Part shown: in pieces, positions 26,607 to 35,915 of the stretch
How positions within the stretch are numbered: the first letter of the stretch is position 1
Layout: each line of letters begins with the position of its first letter
Origin: Zoogloea sp.
Lineage (GTDB): Bacteria; Pseudomonadota; Gammaproteobacteria; Burkholderiales; Rhodocyclaceae
Length of the DNA stretch: 53,593 nt
Reading direction: 5' to 3'
Assembly (NCBI RefSeq): GCF_023150065.1
Contig: NZ_JAKLLN010000028.1
Location: 1 to 53,593 of the forward strand
Translations under genes and position numbers: made by a program
Notes under the pieces: model-generated
Told to the model about the DNA's origin: nothing
The model's input: only the letters and a program-made list of their open reading frames with translations
Databases searched by the model: none

Positions 26607-27521
26607 TCAGTCCCCGGCTGCAGAGGCTTCCACCTGTTTCAGGGTGTAGCCCCGCCGGGTGAGCTCTGCCAACAGCCCCGCCGGGCCGCCAAAGTGCCCG
26701 GCGCCCACCGCCACAAAGGGCCGCCCGCCGCCCTCCAGCCGGCGCAGCAGGGTATCCGCCATCTCCCGGTTTCGCCGGTCGAGCATCTCTTCGAAAAGGG
26801 GGGCCATGGCGGCGCTGGACATCTCCTCCCGCAGCAGCACATCCAGGGCCGCCACATCGCCGTACCGCCAGGCGTCGAGCATGCGCTGGAAGTAGACCCG
26901 GGCCTCGCCCGACTCGATCAGCTCGATCACCTCGGTCAGGCTGGCCACCTGGGCAGCATCACCGCCCCCGGCCATGGCCTCGATCTGCCGCTCCACGGTT
27001 TCCAGGGCCCACAAGGGCTTGCCCTGGGTCCGAGCCTGGCGCGCCAGCCACAGATCCACCCCCTGATCGGTGCGAAAGCCCACCATTTCCGCCACCCGTA
27101 TGGTCAGCAGGGTGCTCGCCATCCAGGGCTGCAGGCGCTGCACCATCTCGGGCGGCAGGCCCATGCGGGTGGAGGCCAGCACCAGGCGTGGCCGCAGGGC
27201 CGCCGGAAGCTGGGTATCGAGCTGCATCCCGACCGGCAGCATCGCCGCCTCACCGAGGCGCCGCATCACCGCCGGGTCTTCCAGGTCCAGCTCCAGGGCC
27301 AGGCTGTCGGCCTGGGCCAGCGCGCCCCGCACCGGCGCCGGCAGCGGAAAGCAGGCCACATCGCAGACGTGGATGGTGCCGTAGAGCCAGGCCCTCAGCC
27401 CGCCCGCGCCGTCCCGGAGCTCCCACAGAAACAGCGGACTGGCGGCGCCCGCCAGCCCCGCCCACAGCATCAGCCACACCACCACCAGGGCCCGCCAGGC
27501 CCCGCTCATCCTCATGCTCAC
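26607..27521 (-). CDS. TraB/GumN-family protein
   Basis: A probable exported or membrane-anchored protein of about 304 residues. It starts with a hydrophobic leader ([18 protein letters not shown]) and has the TraB signatures GTIHVCD near the N-terminus and [23 protein letters not shown] near the C-terminus, which carry the conserved GxxH residues thought to bind a metal in Tiki/TraB proteases. GTG at 27521 is preferred: GGGAGG lies nine bases upstream. Two ATGs follow within five codons. It is divergent from miaA with a 47-base shared promoter region. Confidence 0.82.
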   Translation of the reverse strand: MSMRMSGAWRALVVVWLMLWAGLAGAASPLFLWELRDGAGGLRAWLYGTIHVCDVACFPLPAPVRGALAQADSLALELDLEDPAVMRRLGEAAMLPVGMQLDTQLPAALRPRLVLASTRMGLPPEMVQRLQPWMASTLLTIRVAEMVGFRTDQGVDLWLARQARTQGKPLWALETVERQIEAMAGGGDAAQVASLTEVIELIESGEARVYFQRMLDAWRYGDVAALDVLLREEMSSAAMAPLFEEMLDRRNREMADTLLRRLEGGGRPFVAVGAGHFGGPAGLLAELTRRGYTLKQVEASAAGD

Positions 27522-27568
27522 AGGGCAAGCCCTCCCGCTACAATGCGCGTCCAATCGAAAGGCGCATC

Positions 27569-28525
27569 ATGCCCCAAACCTCCCCGCTTCCGCCCGCCAT
27601 CCTGCTCATGGGGCCCACCGCCAGCGGCAAGACCGCCAGCGCCCTGGCCCTCGCCCGCAGCCTGCCGGTGGAGATCATCAGCGTCGATTCGGCCCTGGTG
27701 TACCGGGACATGGACATCGGCACGGCCAAGCCCAGCCGCGACGAGCAGGCCGCCTGCCCCCACCACCTCATCGACATCCTCAGCCCCGAAGAGGCCTACT
27801 CCGCCGCCCGCTTCTGCGAGGACGCCCGGCGCCTGATGGGCGAGATCAGCGCCCGGGGGCGCGTGCCCCTGCTGGTGGGGGGCACCATGCTGTATTACAA
27901 GGCCCTGCGCGAAGGCCTCTCCGACCTGCCCGAGGCCGACCCGGTCCTGCGCCGGGAGATCGAGGATGCCGCCGCCCGGGACGGCTGGCCGGCCCAGCAC
28001 GCCGAACTCGCCCGCCTCGACCCGGACGCCGCCGCCCGCCTGGAGCCCAACGACGCCCAGCGCATCCAGCGCGCCCTCGAGATCGTGCGCCTCACCGACC
28101 AGCCCCTGGCCGCCAGCTACGCCCGCCGCGAGAGCGCCGCCGACACCCACCGGCTCATCCCCCTGGCCCTCACCCCCGGCGACCGGGCCGTGCTCCACGC
28201 CCGCATCGAAAGGCGCTTCGACGCCATGCTGCTGGCCGGTTTTGTGGACGAGGTGGAGCGCCTGCGCCGCCACTACCAGCTCGACGCCAGCCTGCCCTCG
28301 ATGCGCTGCGTCGGCTACCGCCAGGCCCTCGAATACCTGGAAGGCCACTGCAGCCTCGCCACCTTCCGCGACAAGGGCATCTTCGCCACCCGCCAGCTGG
28401 CCAAGCGCCAGATCACCTGGCAACGCAACTTCCGCGACAACTGGGGAGACCTGGTGGAGCTGGACTGCCTCGCCCCCGACCTGGAAACCCGGGTGGCCGG
28501 GGAAGTGATGGCCAGGCTGGGCTGA
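27569..28525 (+). CDS. miaA: tRNA dimethylallyltransferase
   Basis: A 318-residue enzyme that adds a dimethylallyl group to A37 of tRNAs reading UNN codons. The P-loop [15 protein letters not shown] (residues 12-26), the substrate-binding [28 protein letters not shown] and the C-terminal [13 protein letters not shown] are all standard. The length fits the family. An earlier in-frame extension lacks family similarity. It is followed by an 85-bp repeat element. Confidence 0.96.
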   Translation: MPQTSPLPPAILLMGPTASGKTASALALARSLPVEIISVDSALVYRDMDIGTAKPSRDEQAACPHHLIDILSPEEAYSAARFCEDARRLMGEISARGRVPLLVGGTMLYYKALREGLSDLPEADPVLRREIEDAAARDGWPAQHAELARLDPDAAARLEPNDAQRIQRALEIVRLTDQPLAASYARRESAADTHRLIPLALTPGDRAVLHARIERRFDAMLLAGFVDEVERLRRHYQLDASLPSMRCVGYRQALEYLEGHCSLATFRDKGIFATRQLAKRQITWQRNFRDNWGDLVELDCLAPDLETRVAGEVMARLG

Positions 28526-28559
28526 GCAGACAGGTCAGCATCTCCCGCAGGGGCGACTT

Positions 28560-28644
28560 GTAGGGGCGACTTCAGTCGCCCGCGGACTTCGATGCGCGGC
28601 AGGCCGGTGATCGGCGCACGATGGGCGACTGAAGTCGCCCCTAC
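28560..28644. repeat. 85-bp inverted-repeat element, copy 1
   Basis: The ends are 22-bp perfect inverted repeats. Each end itself folds as a hairpin (GGGCGACT TC AGTCGCCC). The spacer carries GGCCGGTGATCGGCGC, shared with the other copies. An extra partial end (GGGGCGACTT) precedes it at 28550-28559. It lies between miaA and the S9 peptidase gene. Confidence 0.92.
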
Positions 28645-28698
28645 AGCCCTTCCAGCCCACCTATGCCATCCGCAAACCATGTTACGATCCGGCGCAAT

Positions 28699-28713
28699 CG
28701 ATAACAATTCTCA
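28699..28713. promoter_or_regulatory. Fur-like box upstream of S9 peptidase
   Basis: CGATAACAATTCTCA fits the 7-1-7 Fur consensus TGATAAT N ATTATCA at 11 of 14 positions. It lies nine bases before the start codon, where repressor would block initiation. Iron control is inferred only. Confidence 0.45.
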
Positions 28714-28722
28714 ATACTCGAA

Positions 28723-30672
28723 ATGCGTCATCTCCCGGCCCTGGCCCTTGTCGCCCTGCTGCACGCCCTCCCCGCCCTCTCTGCCCCCGCCACACCACCG
28801 CTCAGCGCCGAGCAGCTGGCCCGGCTGCCCTTCCTCAACGGGGTCACCCTCTCCCCCGACGGCAAGCACATCGCCGGCCTCATGAACCTGCCCGACGGCA
28901 CGGTGCTGGTCACCCAGGGCACCGACGGCGGCGCCATCCGCAACCTGCTCTTCTCCGACAACAAGACCGTGGCGCTGGGCTGGGCGCGCTGGGTATCCAA
29001 TGACCGGCTCATCGCCAGCGTCCACTACCGCAAGCAGAAGAGCGGCACCCAGACCCGCCTCGTGGCCATTGACCGGGACGGCGGCGAGCGGCAGGACCTG
29101 AGCGAGCTGGACGACGCCGGCCTGCGCGCCGGCCAGCAGATCCAGGACGAGGTGATCGACCTCCTGCCCGGCGATGGCCGCCACATCCTGCTCGCGCTGG
29201 AAGCCCCCACCGCCCGCAGCCCCGCCGTTTACAAGCTGGATATCGAGTCCGGCAGCCGTCGCATGGTCGAGCCGCCCCAGCGCCGGGTCGGCCGCTGGAT
29301 GACCGACGCCCAGCACCGGGTCCGTCTGGGCATCCGCCAGCAGGGCGAGCGGATCGACATCATCACCCGCGACCCGGACGGCCACGCCTGGCGCACCCTG
29401 TGGTCCTACCCCCTGTTCTCCGCCGAGAGCGTCATCCCCCTGGGGTTCGACAAAGACCCATACACGCTCTTCATCATGGCCCTCCACGAAGGCCGCGACG
29501 CCGTCTTCAGTGTCAATCTGCGCGACCCGGCCCTGCCCCGGGTACTGCGGCTGGCTCACCCCGAACAGGACCTGGACGGCCGCCTGGTCCGCTCGCCGCT
29601 GACCGGCGAGGCCCTCGGGCTGATGGGTGACGCGGACGAGGACGGCCAGACCAGCCGCTTCTGGGACCCAGAGCTCGCCGCCCTGGCCGGTGAAATCGAC
29701 AAGGCCCTGCCCGGCCGCTTCAACCGGCTGCTTGAACTGAGCCGGGACGAAACCCGCTACCTCGTGCGCTCCAGCGGCAACGGCCTGCCCGGGCAGTACT
29801 ACATCGGCGACCGCGAGAACGGCCGCCTGGCCCTGCTGGCCGAGCAATACCCCCATATTCCAAAGGCGCAGCTGGTGGGCAAGCAGGCCGCCCGCATCAC
29901 CGCCCGGGACGGCCTGCCGCTGCGCGCCTGGCTCACCCGCCCCAAGGCTGCCGGCACGGCCCCCGGGCCCCTGGTACTCATGCCCCACGGCGGGCCCCAT
30001 ACCCGCGACAACAACGACTTCGACCCCATGACCGAATTCCTCGCCAGCCGGGGCTACACGGTGCTGCAGGTCAACTTCCGGGGCTCATCGGGCTACGGCC
30101 ACAGCTTCGAGATGGCCGGCCTGCAGCGCTGGGGCCTGGAGATGCAGGACGACCTCACCGACGCGGTGCAGTGGGCCATCCAGCAGGGCATCGCCGACCC
30201 CGGGCGGGTGTGCATCGTCGGCGGCAGCTACGGGGGCTATGCCGCCCTGATGGGCACCATCCGCACCCCCGACACCTACCGCTGCGCCGCCAGCATCAAC
30301 GGCGTCACCGACCTGGAGGCGCTCATCCACCACCTGCGCAGCCGTGGCGGGCGCAGCCTGGCCCGCCTGCAGTTCGGCAGCTTCTGGAGCGACAGCGCCC
30401 GCCTGCGCGCCACCTCGCCGGTGTTCCACACCCAGGCCATCAAGACGCCCCTCCTCCTCATCCAGGGCGACGCCGACCAGACCGTGCCGGTGGAGCAGGC
30501 CCGCAGCATGGCCGAGGCCCTCACCCGCTCCGGTCGGCGCCACGAGTACATCGAGATCAAGGGCGCCGGCCACAGCCTCGGCAACCCCACCCACCGGCGC
30601 CAGTACCTCGAGGCGCTCGACGGGTTTCTGGGGCGGCACCTGGGGGACGAGGGGAAGAAAGCGGCCGAGTGA
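28723..30672 (+). CDS. S9-family prolyl oligopeptidase / acylaminoacyl-peptidase-like, exported
   Basis: A 649-residue serine peptidase with a signal peptide (residues 1-20, cleavage near ALSA), an N-terminal beta-propeller (about 25-390), and a C-terminal alpha/beta-hydrolase domain. The nucleophile is Ser502 in GGSYGGYAALMG; the acid lies in GDADQTVPVEQ and the His in GAGHSLGNPTHR. The oxyanion region includes LMPHGGPH. It probably digests short peptides in the periplasm. No Shine-Dalgarno is visible before ATG 28723, and a Fur-like site sits just upstream. Confidence 0.9.
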   Translation: MRHLPALALVALLHALPALSAPATPPLSAEQLARLPFLNGVTLSPDGKHIAGLMNLPDGTVLVTQGTDGGAIRNLLFSDNKTVALGWARWVSNDRLIASVHYRKQKSGTQTRLVAIDRDGGERQDLSELDDAGLRAGQQIQDEVIDLLPGDGRHILLALEAPTARSPAVYKLDIESGSRRMVEPPQRRVGRWMTDAQHRVRLGIRQQGERIDIITRDPDGHAWRTLWSYPLFSAESVIPLGFDKDPYTLFIMALHEGRDAVFSVNLRDPALPRVLRLAHPEQDLDGRLVRSPLTGEALGLMGDADEDGQTSRFWDPELAALAGEIDKALPGRFNRLLELSRDETRYLVRSSGNGLPGQYYIGDRENGRLALLAEQYPHIPKAQLVGKQAARITARDGLPLRAWLTRPKAAGTAPGPLVLMPHGGPHTRDNNDFDPMTEFLASRGYTVLQVNFRGSSGYGHSFEMAGLQRWGLEMQDDLTDAVQWAIQQGIADPGRVCIVGGSYGGYAALMGTIRTPDTYRCAASINGVTDLEALIHHLRSRGGRSLARLQFGSFWSDSARLRATSPVFHTQAIKTPLLLIQGDADQTVPVEQARSMAEALTRSGRRHEYIEIKGAGHSLGNPTHRRQYLEALDGFLGRHLGDEGKKAAE

Positions 30673-30693
30673 ATTCGACCTCCGCCCGCCGGA

Positions 30694-31377
30694 TCAGGCG
30701 CTGACGGCAACGCTCCCGCGCTGGCGGCCTTCGTCACCGCTGTAGGCGCGCATCAGGTCCATCAGGCGCTGGGCCAGGGCGGCATCCGTGGTGGTGGTGG
30801 TGTCGGACGAGGATGTGCTGGCCGTAGTGCTGCCGCTGCTGCTCGCACTGGCACTCTTCCGCTCATAGGCCATCGCCTCCGACGCGCTCACCTTGCCGTC
30901 GCCGTTGGTATCAGCGGCTTCAAAGTTGTCCGCCACCTTGGAGATCAGCTCGGAGCGCTTGCTGTCGGTCGAGCCGATCTCTTCCAGCTGGCTGCTCAAC
31001 TCATCCTTGGTGAAGCCCGCGTCATCCCCCCCCTGGGGCGGCGGCGGAGGCGGCATGGCGCCGGCCATGCGGCTGCCGAAGGCCTGGCTGTCGAGGGCGT
31101 CGGCCAGCTTCTGCATGCTGCTGGAGAACTCGCTCTCCGTCACCTTGCCATCGCTATCCCCGTCCAGTGCCTTGAACAGGGCCGCGCTGTCGCTCTCGGT
31201 GCTGGTGGACGAGGTCGTGCTGATCTGGCTCAGGGCCGATTGCAGGTCGCTGGCCTCGATGTAACCCTGGCCCTTGGTATCCAGCTTCGAAAAGAGATTG
31301 CTCGCCATGCGGCTCGGGTCATGGCGTGACATGCCCGCCATGGAAGCCATGCTGTTACTGCCGATACTGCTGACCAT
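30694..31377 (-). CDS. EF-hand calcium-binding protein, low complexity
   Basis: A 227-residue protein with three EF-hand-type loops: a degenerate DTKGQGYIEASD (about residue 33), and two canonical DGDSDGKVTESE and DTNGDGKVSASE. Between and after them are Ser/Thr-rich stretches and a hexaproline segment. There is no obvious Sec signal; such proteins of the betaproteobacteria and xanthomonads are thought to be secreted or regulatory. The start at 31377 follows AAGGAT. The upstream in-frame extension has no supporting features. Function unknown beyond calcium binding. Confidence 0.82.
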   Translation of the reverse strand: MVSSIGSNSMASMAGMSRHDPSRMASNLFSKLDTKGQGYIEASDLQSALSQISTTSSTSTESDSAALFKALDGDSDGKVTESEFSSSMQKLADALDSQAFGSRMAGAMPPPPPPQGGDDAGFTKDELSSQLEEIGSTDSKRSELISKVADNFEAADTNGDGKVSASEAMAYERKSASASSSGSTTASTSSSDTTTTTDAALAQRLMDLMRAYSGDEGRQRGSVAVSA

Positions 31378-31690
31378 GATGCGATCCTTCGCAGAACTGA
31401 CCGGAAAACCGCCGGTCGATCCGGGCCGGAAGGCGGACTTGCCCCCGGCCCCCTCATGTAGCAATTTAGCGGCCGAAAAGCGGCGATCTTGCCGTTAACA
31501 GGCGTTAAGACGGGTAAAGTCCAGTTAAGGGGATTCGCCCAAAAACCCCTTTCCGACGCAGCCAGCGGGCATCGACCACTATCCGCGGCCCCTTTCCGGA
31601 AAAATCTGCCGGCGGCAGCAGACGGCTCATGCCGCGGCGCACACGGGGCCGCGCCCCCACCGCCGGGCAGCGGCGGCAGGAAATGCCGCC
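31378..31690. other. intergenic region between EF-hand and FMN glutamate-synthase-like genes
   Basis: No convincing gene. Four TTAA-containing boxes (GTTAA or TTAAC) occur at about 31494-31530, a possible binding-site array or promoter for the minus-strand EF-hand gene. The remainder is G/C-rich with no strong hairpin and T-run. Confidence 0.4.
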
Positions 31691-33205
31691 TCAGACCAGC
31701 CCGCCGTGCCGGCCGTGGGCCGCTTCGAAGGGTTCCGGGTAGGGATAGAGCATGTTGAAGGCCTCGCTGCGCCCTTCCGACTGCACCAGGCGCACATGCT
31801 CCCGGCGGAACTCCCGGGCATGCTGCAGGCCGCAGGCGTGGGCGATCATGTCGATCTCCCGGTTGAGGTTGCGGGCGTAGTTGGCCACCCGCAGGTATTT
31901 CTCTTCCACCACCAGGCCGCGCTGCAGCTTGACATTGTGGGTGGTGATGCCGGTCGGGCAGGTGTTCTGGTGGCAGCGCATGGCCTGCACGCAGCCCAGC
32001 GAGAACATGAAACCCCGCGCCGTATTCACAAAATCCGCCCCACAGGCCAGGGCCCAGGCGACCCGCGCCGAAGTCACCAGCTTGCCGGCGGCGATCACCC
32101 GGATGCGCTCCCGCAAGCCAAACTCGATCAGCGTATCCACCACCCGCGGCAGCGCCTCGTCGATGGACAGGGCCATGTGATCGGCCAGGGCCTGGGGCGC
32201 CGCGCCGGAGCCGCCCTCGCCCCCATCCACGGTGATGAAGTCGGGGGCCGAATCGAGCCCCCGGCGCAGGATCGCCTCGCACAGCTCATGCAGAAAACGC
32301 CGCCCGCCGATGGCCGTCTTGATGCCCACCGGCTTGCCCGTCACGCTGCGCACCCGCACGACCATGTCGAGCAGCTCGTTGACGTTGGCGATGTCCCGGT
32401 GGCGGTTCGGGCTGATGGAATCGACCCCCACCGGAATCCCGCGGATCGCCGCGATCTCCGGCGTCACCTTGCTGGCCGGCAAGACGCCGCCCTTGCCCGG
32501 TTTGGCCCCCTGGGACAGCTTGATCTCGAAGGCCTTCACCGCCCCATGGGCCGCCAGCTCGCGCAGGCGCGCGTCCGACAGCTGCCCCTGGGCGTCGCGC
32601 ACGCCGTATTTGGCGGTGCCGATCTGCAGCATGATGTCGGCGCCCCCCTCCAGGTGGGCCGGCGCCAGCCCACCCTCGCCGGTGCTCATCCAGCAGCCGG
32701 CCTCGGCCGCCCCCCTCGACAGGGCCAGCACCGCCGGGCCCGACAGGGCGCCGTAGCTCATGCCGCTGATGTTGATGATGGAGCGGGCCACGAAGGGCTG
32801 CGCCGCGTAGCCGTCGCCAATGGCCAGGGGTGGCGTGGGGGCCTGGTCCTCCTCCAGCACCGGAAAGCCGGCGTTCACAAAGATCAGCGCCCCCGGGTGA
32901 TGCAGGTCGTAGGTGGAGCCAAAGCCCACCACCCCGCCCTCGTTCTTGGCCAGCCGGTACACCCAGCCCCGGGTGGCCCGGTTGAAGGGCATCTCCTCCC
33001 GGTCATTGAGGAAGAAGTACTGCCGGAAATACTCGCCCATCTGCTCGAAAAAGTAGCGCAGATGGCCGATCAGCGGGTAATTGCGCAGAATGGCGTGCTT
33101 CTTCTGGGTGATGTCCTGGATATACCAGTAGATCGTACCCCCCACCAGCACCACCACGATCAGCACCCCCAGGCTGACCTCCAGCACGCCCATCATCGTG
33201 GTCAT
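31691..33205 (-). CDS. FMN-binding glutamate synthase family protein, membrane-anchored
   Basis: A 504-residue protein with an N-terminal membrane helix (about residues 7-28) and a glutamate-synthase central/FMN domain. GIKTAIGGRRFLHELCEAI, FITVDGGEGGSGAAP and the cysteine cluster CVQAMRCHQNTCPTGITT ([3Fe-4S] site in GltB) are clear. It lacks the N-terminal amidotransferase domain and the C-terminal domain of GltB, so it is not an ordinary glutamate synthase. Such archaeal-type or GltB2-like proteins have no firmly known reaction. GGGGGG precedes the ATG. It is divergent from nadC. Confidence 0.85.
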   Translation of the reverse strand: MTTMMGVLEVSLGVLIVVVLVGGTIYWYIQDITQKKHAILRNYPLIGHLRYFFEQMGEYFRQYFFLNDREEMPFNRATRGWVYRLAKNEGGVVGFGSTYDLHHPGALIFVNAGFPVLEEDQAPTPPLAIGDGYAAQPFVARSIINISGMSYGALSGPAVLALSRGAAEAGCWMSTGEGGLAPAHLEGGADIMLQIGTAKYGVRDAQGQLSDARLRELAAHGAVKAFEIKLSQGAKPGKGGVLPASKVTPEIAAIRGIPVGVDSISPNRHRDIANVNELLDMVVRVRSVTGKPVGIKTAIGGRRFLHELCEAILRRGLDSAPDFITVDGGEGGSGAAPQALADHMALSIDEALPRVVDTLIEFGLRERIRVIAAGKLVTSARVAWALACGADFVNTARGFMFSLGCVQAMRCHQNTCPTGITTHNVKLQRGLVVEEKYLRVANYARNLNREIDMIAHACGLQHAREFRREHVRLVQSEGRSEAFNMLYPYPEPFEAAHGRHGGLV

Positions 33206-33261
33206 GACGCTTTCCCCCCGGTGTTAGAATTCAAGGCCGGTAACATCTTAGGTGACTCCCG

Positions 33262-34110
33262 ATGGAATTTGCAGAACAGCTTCGCGTTGAAGTCCAGCGC
33301 TCCGTGGCCGCCTCCCTGGCCGAAGACATCGGCACCGGCGACCTCACCGCCCGCCTCGTGCCCGCCAGCCGCAACGCCCGTGGCCGCGTCATCACCCGCG
33401 AAGACGCCGTGCTGTGCGGCACCGCCTGGTTCGACGCCGCCTTTGCCGCGCTGGAGCCCGACGCCTCCGTGATCTGGCACGCCCGTGACGGCGAACGCAT
33501 CAAGCCCGGCCAGCTGCTCTGTGAGGTGGACGCCTCCGCCCGCGCCCTGCTCACCGCCGAGCGCACCGCCCTCAACTTCGTGCAGCTGCTCTCCGGCACC
33601 GCCACCCTCACCGCCACCTTCGTGCAGGCCGTGGCCGGCACCAAGGCCAAGATCGTCGACACCCGCAAGACCCTCCCCGGCCTGCGCCTGGCGCAAAAAT
33701 ACGCGGTCAAGGTCGGCGGCGGCACCAACCACCGCATTGGCCTCTACGACGGCATCCTGATCAAGGAAAACCACATCATTGCCGCCGGCAGCATCAAGGC
33801 CGTGATCGAGCAGGCCAAGTCCTTCGCCCCCTCCAACGTGTTCATCGAAGTCGAAGTCGAGAACCTCGAGCAGCTCGAGGAAGCCCTGGCCGCCGGCGCC
33901 AAGATGATCCTCCTCGACAACATGGACCTCGCCCAGATGCGCGACGCCGTGGCCATCAACAAGGGCCGCGCCGAGCTCGAAGCCTCCGGCGGCGTCAATC
34001 TGGAACGGGTGCGCGCCATCGCCGAAACCGGTGTCGACCGCATCTCCATCGGCAGCCTCACCAAGGACGTCCGCGCCATCGACCTGTCCCTGCGCCACGT
34101 CGAGGAATAA
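33262..34110 (+). CDS. nadC: nicotinate-nucleotide pyrophosphorylase (quinolinate phosphoribosyltransferase)
   Basis: A 282-residue enzyme converting quinolinate and PRPP to nicotinate mononucleotide in NAD synthesis. Conserved elements: LAEDIGTGDLTA, ERTALNFVQLLSGTATLT, VDTRKTLPGLRLAQKYAV with its active-site Arg/Lys, GGGTNHRIGLYDGILIKENHI, VEVEVENLEQL and SIGSLTKD. The length is standard. No other NAD genes lie beside it; the next gene, 24 bases downstream, is unknown. Confidence 0.96.
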   Translation: MEFAEQLRVEVQRSVAASLAEDIGTGDLTARLVPASRNARGRVITREDAVLCGTAWFDAAFAALEPDASVIWHARDGERIKPGQLLCEVDASARALLTAERTALNFVQLLSGTATLTATFVQAVAGTKAKIVDTRKTLPGLRLAQKYAVKVGGGTNHRIGLYDGILIKENHIIAAGSIKAVIEQAKSFAPSNVFIEVEVENLEQLEEALAAGAKMILLDNMDLAQMRDAVAINKGRAELEASGGVNLERVRAIAETGVDRISIGSLTKDVRAIDLSLRHVEE

Positions 34111-34134
34111 ACCCGGCGCCACGCCCCACCGACC

Positions 34135-35031
34135 ATGCACATCGACTTCGACGGCCCCACCTCCACCGCCAACGCCCACACCCTCCGGCAGGTGCTCGAA
34201 GCCCTGCTCGAACGCATCCAGGCCCGCGACGAAGACCTCGACCTGGCGGCCCTGTCGCGCATCCTCGTGGTTGACGACCTGGCCGCCACCGAGCAAAGGT
34301 TCGGCGTCACCCCGGCGGGTGCCGATCACCTGTCGCGCATCGTCTCCGACGAAGGCGGGCTGGCCCTGCTCTTCGACGGCAGCAAGCTGTGGCAGATCCT
34401 CTCCGGCGATGGCGCCGAGATCGCCCGCCTGATCCACCACCTGCACAAGGAATGCTGGCGCCTGCACGACTCCCGGGCCCCGGTGCCCGACGGCAATGAC
34501 GCGCCCCTGGCCCGTGCCCTGGCCCCCATCGTCGCCGCCATGTGGCAGGAATACCGCATCAACCGGCGCAGCGCCTGGTCGGTGCCGGCCGACTCCGACC
34601 TGCTCCTCAACCACCTGGCCGCCCTCATCCAGGCCCTGCCCGAGGGCATGCAGGAAGAGATCACCCTGTATTACGCCGCCCAGGATCTGGACGACCTCTT
34701 TGCCAAGAGCCTCGGCCGCATCGCCCACCTGATGCAGGCCGTCGCCCACGTGCAGGGCTACCTGGACGGCCTCGGCCAGCCCCTCAAGGCCGTCAGCGCC
34801 GAAATGCACGAGCTCGTCGCCGGCTCCTTCCTGTCGCCCATCTGGCTCACCACCGCCCAGCACCTGACCGCCGGCCATGCCATCGGCCCGGGCGAGCTCG
34901 CCGACATCCCCCTGCGCCGTGACGTGCAGGCCGCCTTTGCCACCTTCGGCCTGCAGATCCGCGAAAGCGAGGACGGCAGCGACGTGTGGCTCGACGTCCA
35001 GAGCCCCGAGCGCCCTGACACCCTGCACTGA
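34135..35031 (+). CDS. hypothetical protein downstream of nadC
   Basis: A 298-residue soluble, acidic, mostly helical protein. No signal peptide, membrane segment or known motif is recognised. Codon use and third-position GC match nadC, and the 24-base gap suggests co-transcription, so the frame is probably real. Segments such as LHKECWRLHDSRAPVPDGND and ALPEGMQEEITLYYAAQDLDDLF show no repeats. No function can be proposed. Confidence 0.65.
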   Translation: MHIDFDGPTSTANAHTLRQVLEALLERIQARDEDLDLAALSRILVVDDLAATEQRFGVTPAGADHLSRIVSDEGGLALLFDGSKLWQILSGDGAEIARLIHHLHKECWRLHDSRAPVPDGNDAPLARALAPIVAAMWQEYRINRRSAWSVPADSDLLLNHLAALIQALPEGMQEEITLYYAAQDLDDLFAKSLGRIAHLMQAVAHVQGYLDGLGQPLKAVSAEMHELVAGSFLSPIWLTTAQHLTAGHAIGPGELADIPLRRDVQAAFATFGLQIRESEDGSDVWLDVQSPERPDTLH

Positions 35032-35139
35032 AACCCCCGCCGCGCCCCCGCCCAGCGGGTGGCAAGGCGGTTTTTTTGCGCGCCGAAAAATGCCATTTGC
35101 ATTAACATCCACCCCCTACCTATTCCATTGGGGTCAAAA

Positions 35140-35796
35140 ATGCAGACACGGCAACGCGGCTTCACCCTGGTCGAAATCGCAGTCGTCCTGGTCATCATCG
35201 GGCTGCTCCTCGGCGGCGTGCTGAAAGGCCAGGAGCTCATCAACAGCGCCAAGGTGAAGAGCGTGGTCAGCGACTTCCGCGCCACCTCCACCTACGTCTT
35301 CAGCTACCAGGACCGCTTCCGCGCCATGCCCGGTGACGACCCGGGCGTCGCCAACCGCCTCACCGGCGCCATCCGGGCCAGCACCGGCGGCAGCGTGGGC
35401 AACGGGCGCATCGAGGGCGCCTGGAACTCCACCACCCCCACCGACGAATCCGTGCTGTTCTGGCAGCACGTGCGCCTCGCCAACTTCGCCACCGGCGATG
35501 GCCGCAGCCCGATCACCGAGGGCGTCACCCTCCAGGACTGGCTCCCCCGCAACGCGGTCGGCGGCCGCATCGGCGTCACCGGCACCCCGCCCATCACTGC
35601 CTGGGCCGGCACCTTCTTCATCTGTCAGGACAATCTCGCCGGCAACTTCGCCCGCCAGATCGACATCGCCATGGACGACGGCCTCCCCGCCAGCGGCTCC
35701 GTCCGCCTCCTCCCCGGCGGCGCCGCCAACGGCGCGGCCATCAACCAGGCAGAGCTGGTGGATGGCGGCATCTATACGGTGTGTGCGGCATTCTGA
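35140..35796 (+). CDS. type IV pilin-like / pseudopilin protein, orphan
   Basis: A 218-residue prepilin. The leader RQRG is followed by FTLVEIAVVLVIIGLLLGG, giving the prepilin-peptidase site (Gly8, Phe9), Glu5 of the mature protein, and a hydrophobic N-terminal helix. The remaining 180 residues are variable, with two Cys (FICQDN and TVCAAF) likely to form a C-terminal disulfide loop. ATG 35140 is the only start that gives a proper leader. No pilus assembly or secretion gene is nearby. Role (minor pilin, adhesin or secretion pseudopilin) is unknown. Confidence 0.85.
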   Translation: MQTRQRGFTLVEIAVVLVIIGLLLGGVLKGQELINSAKVKSVVSDFRATSTYVFSYQDRFRAMPGDDPGVANRLTGAIRASTGGSVGNGRIEGAWNSTTPTDESVLFWQHVRLANFATGDGRSPITEGVTLQDWLPRNAVGGRIGVTGTPPITAWAGTFFICQDNLAGNFARQIDIAMDDGLPASGSVRLLPGGAANGAAINQAELVDGGIYTVCAAF

Positions 35797-35799
35797 AAC

Positions 35800-35819
35800 G
35801 TCCCTGACGCGGCAGGGAC
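35800..35819 (+). terminator. short hairpin after pilin-like gene
   Basis: GTCCCTG and CAGGGAC pair around ACGCGG four bases after the stop codon. No T-run; it adjoins repeat copy 2, whose own hairpins could also stop transcription. Confidence 0.5.
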
Positions 35820-35820
35820 C

Positions 35821-35906
35821 GTAGGGGCGACTTCAGTCGCCCGCGGGCGCCAAGCAACGGCAAGCCTGTGATTGACGCACGGATGGGCGACTGAAGTCGC
35901 CGCTAC
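35821..35906. repeat. 85-bp inverted-repeat element, copy 2
   Basis: Same 22-bp ends as the other copies, with one change in the right end (CGCTAC for CCCTAC). A tandem partial end, AAGTCGCCGCTAC, follows to 35919. It lies between convergent genes. Confidence 0.9.
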
Positions 35907-35915
35907 AAGTCGCCG

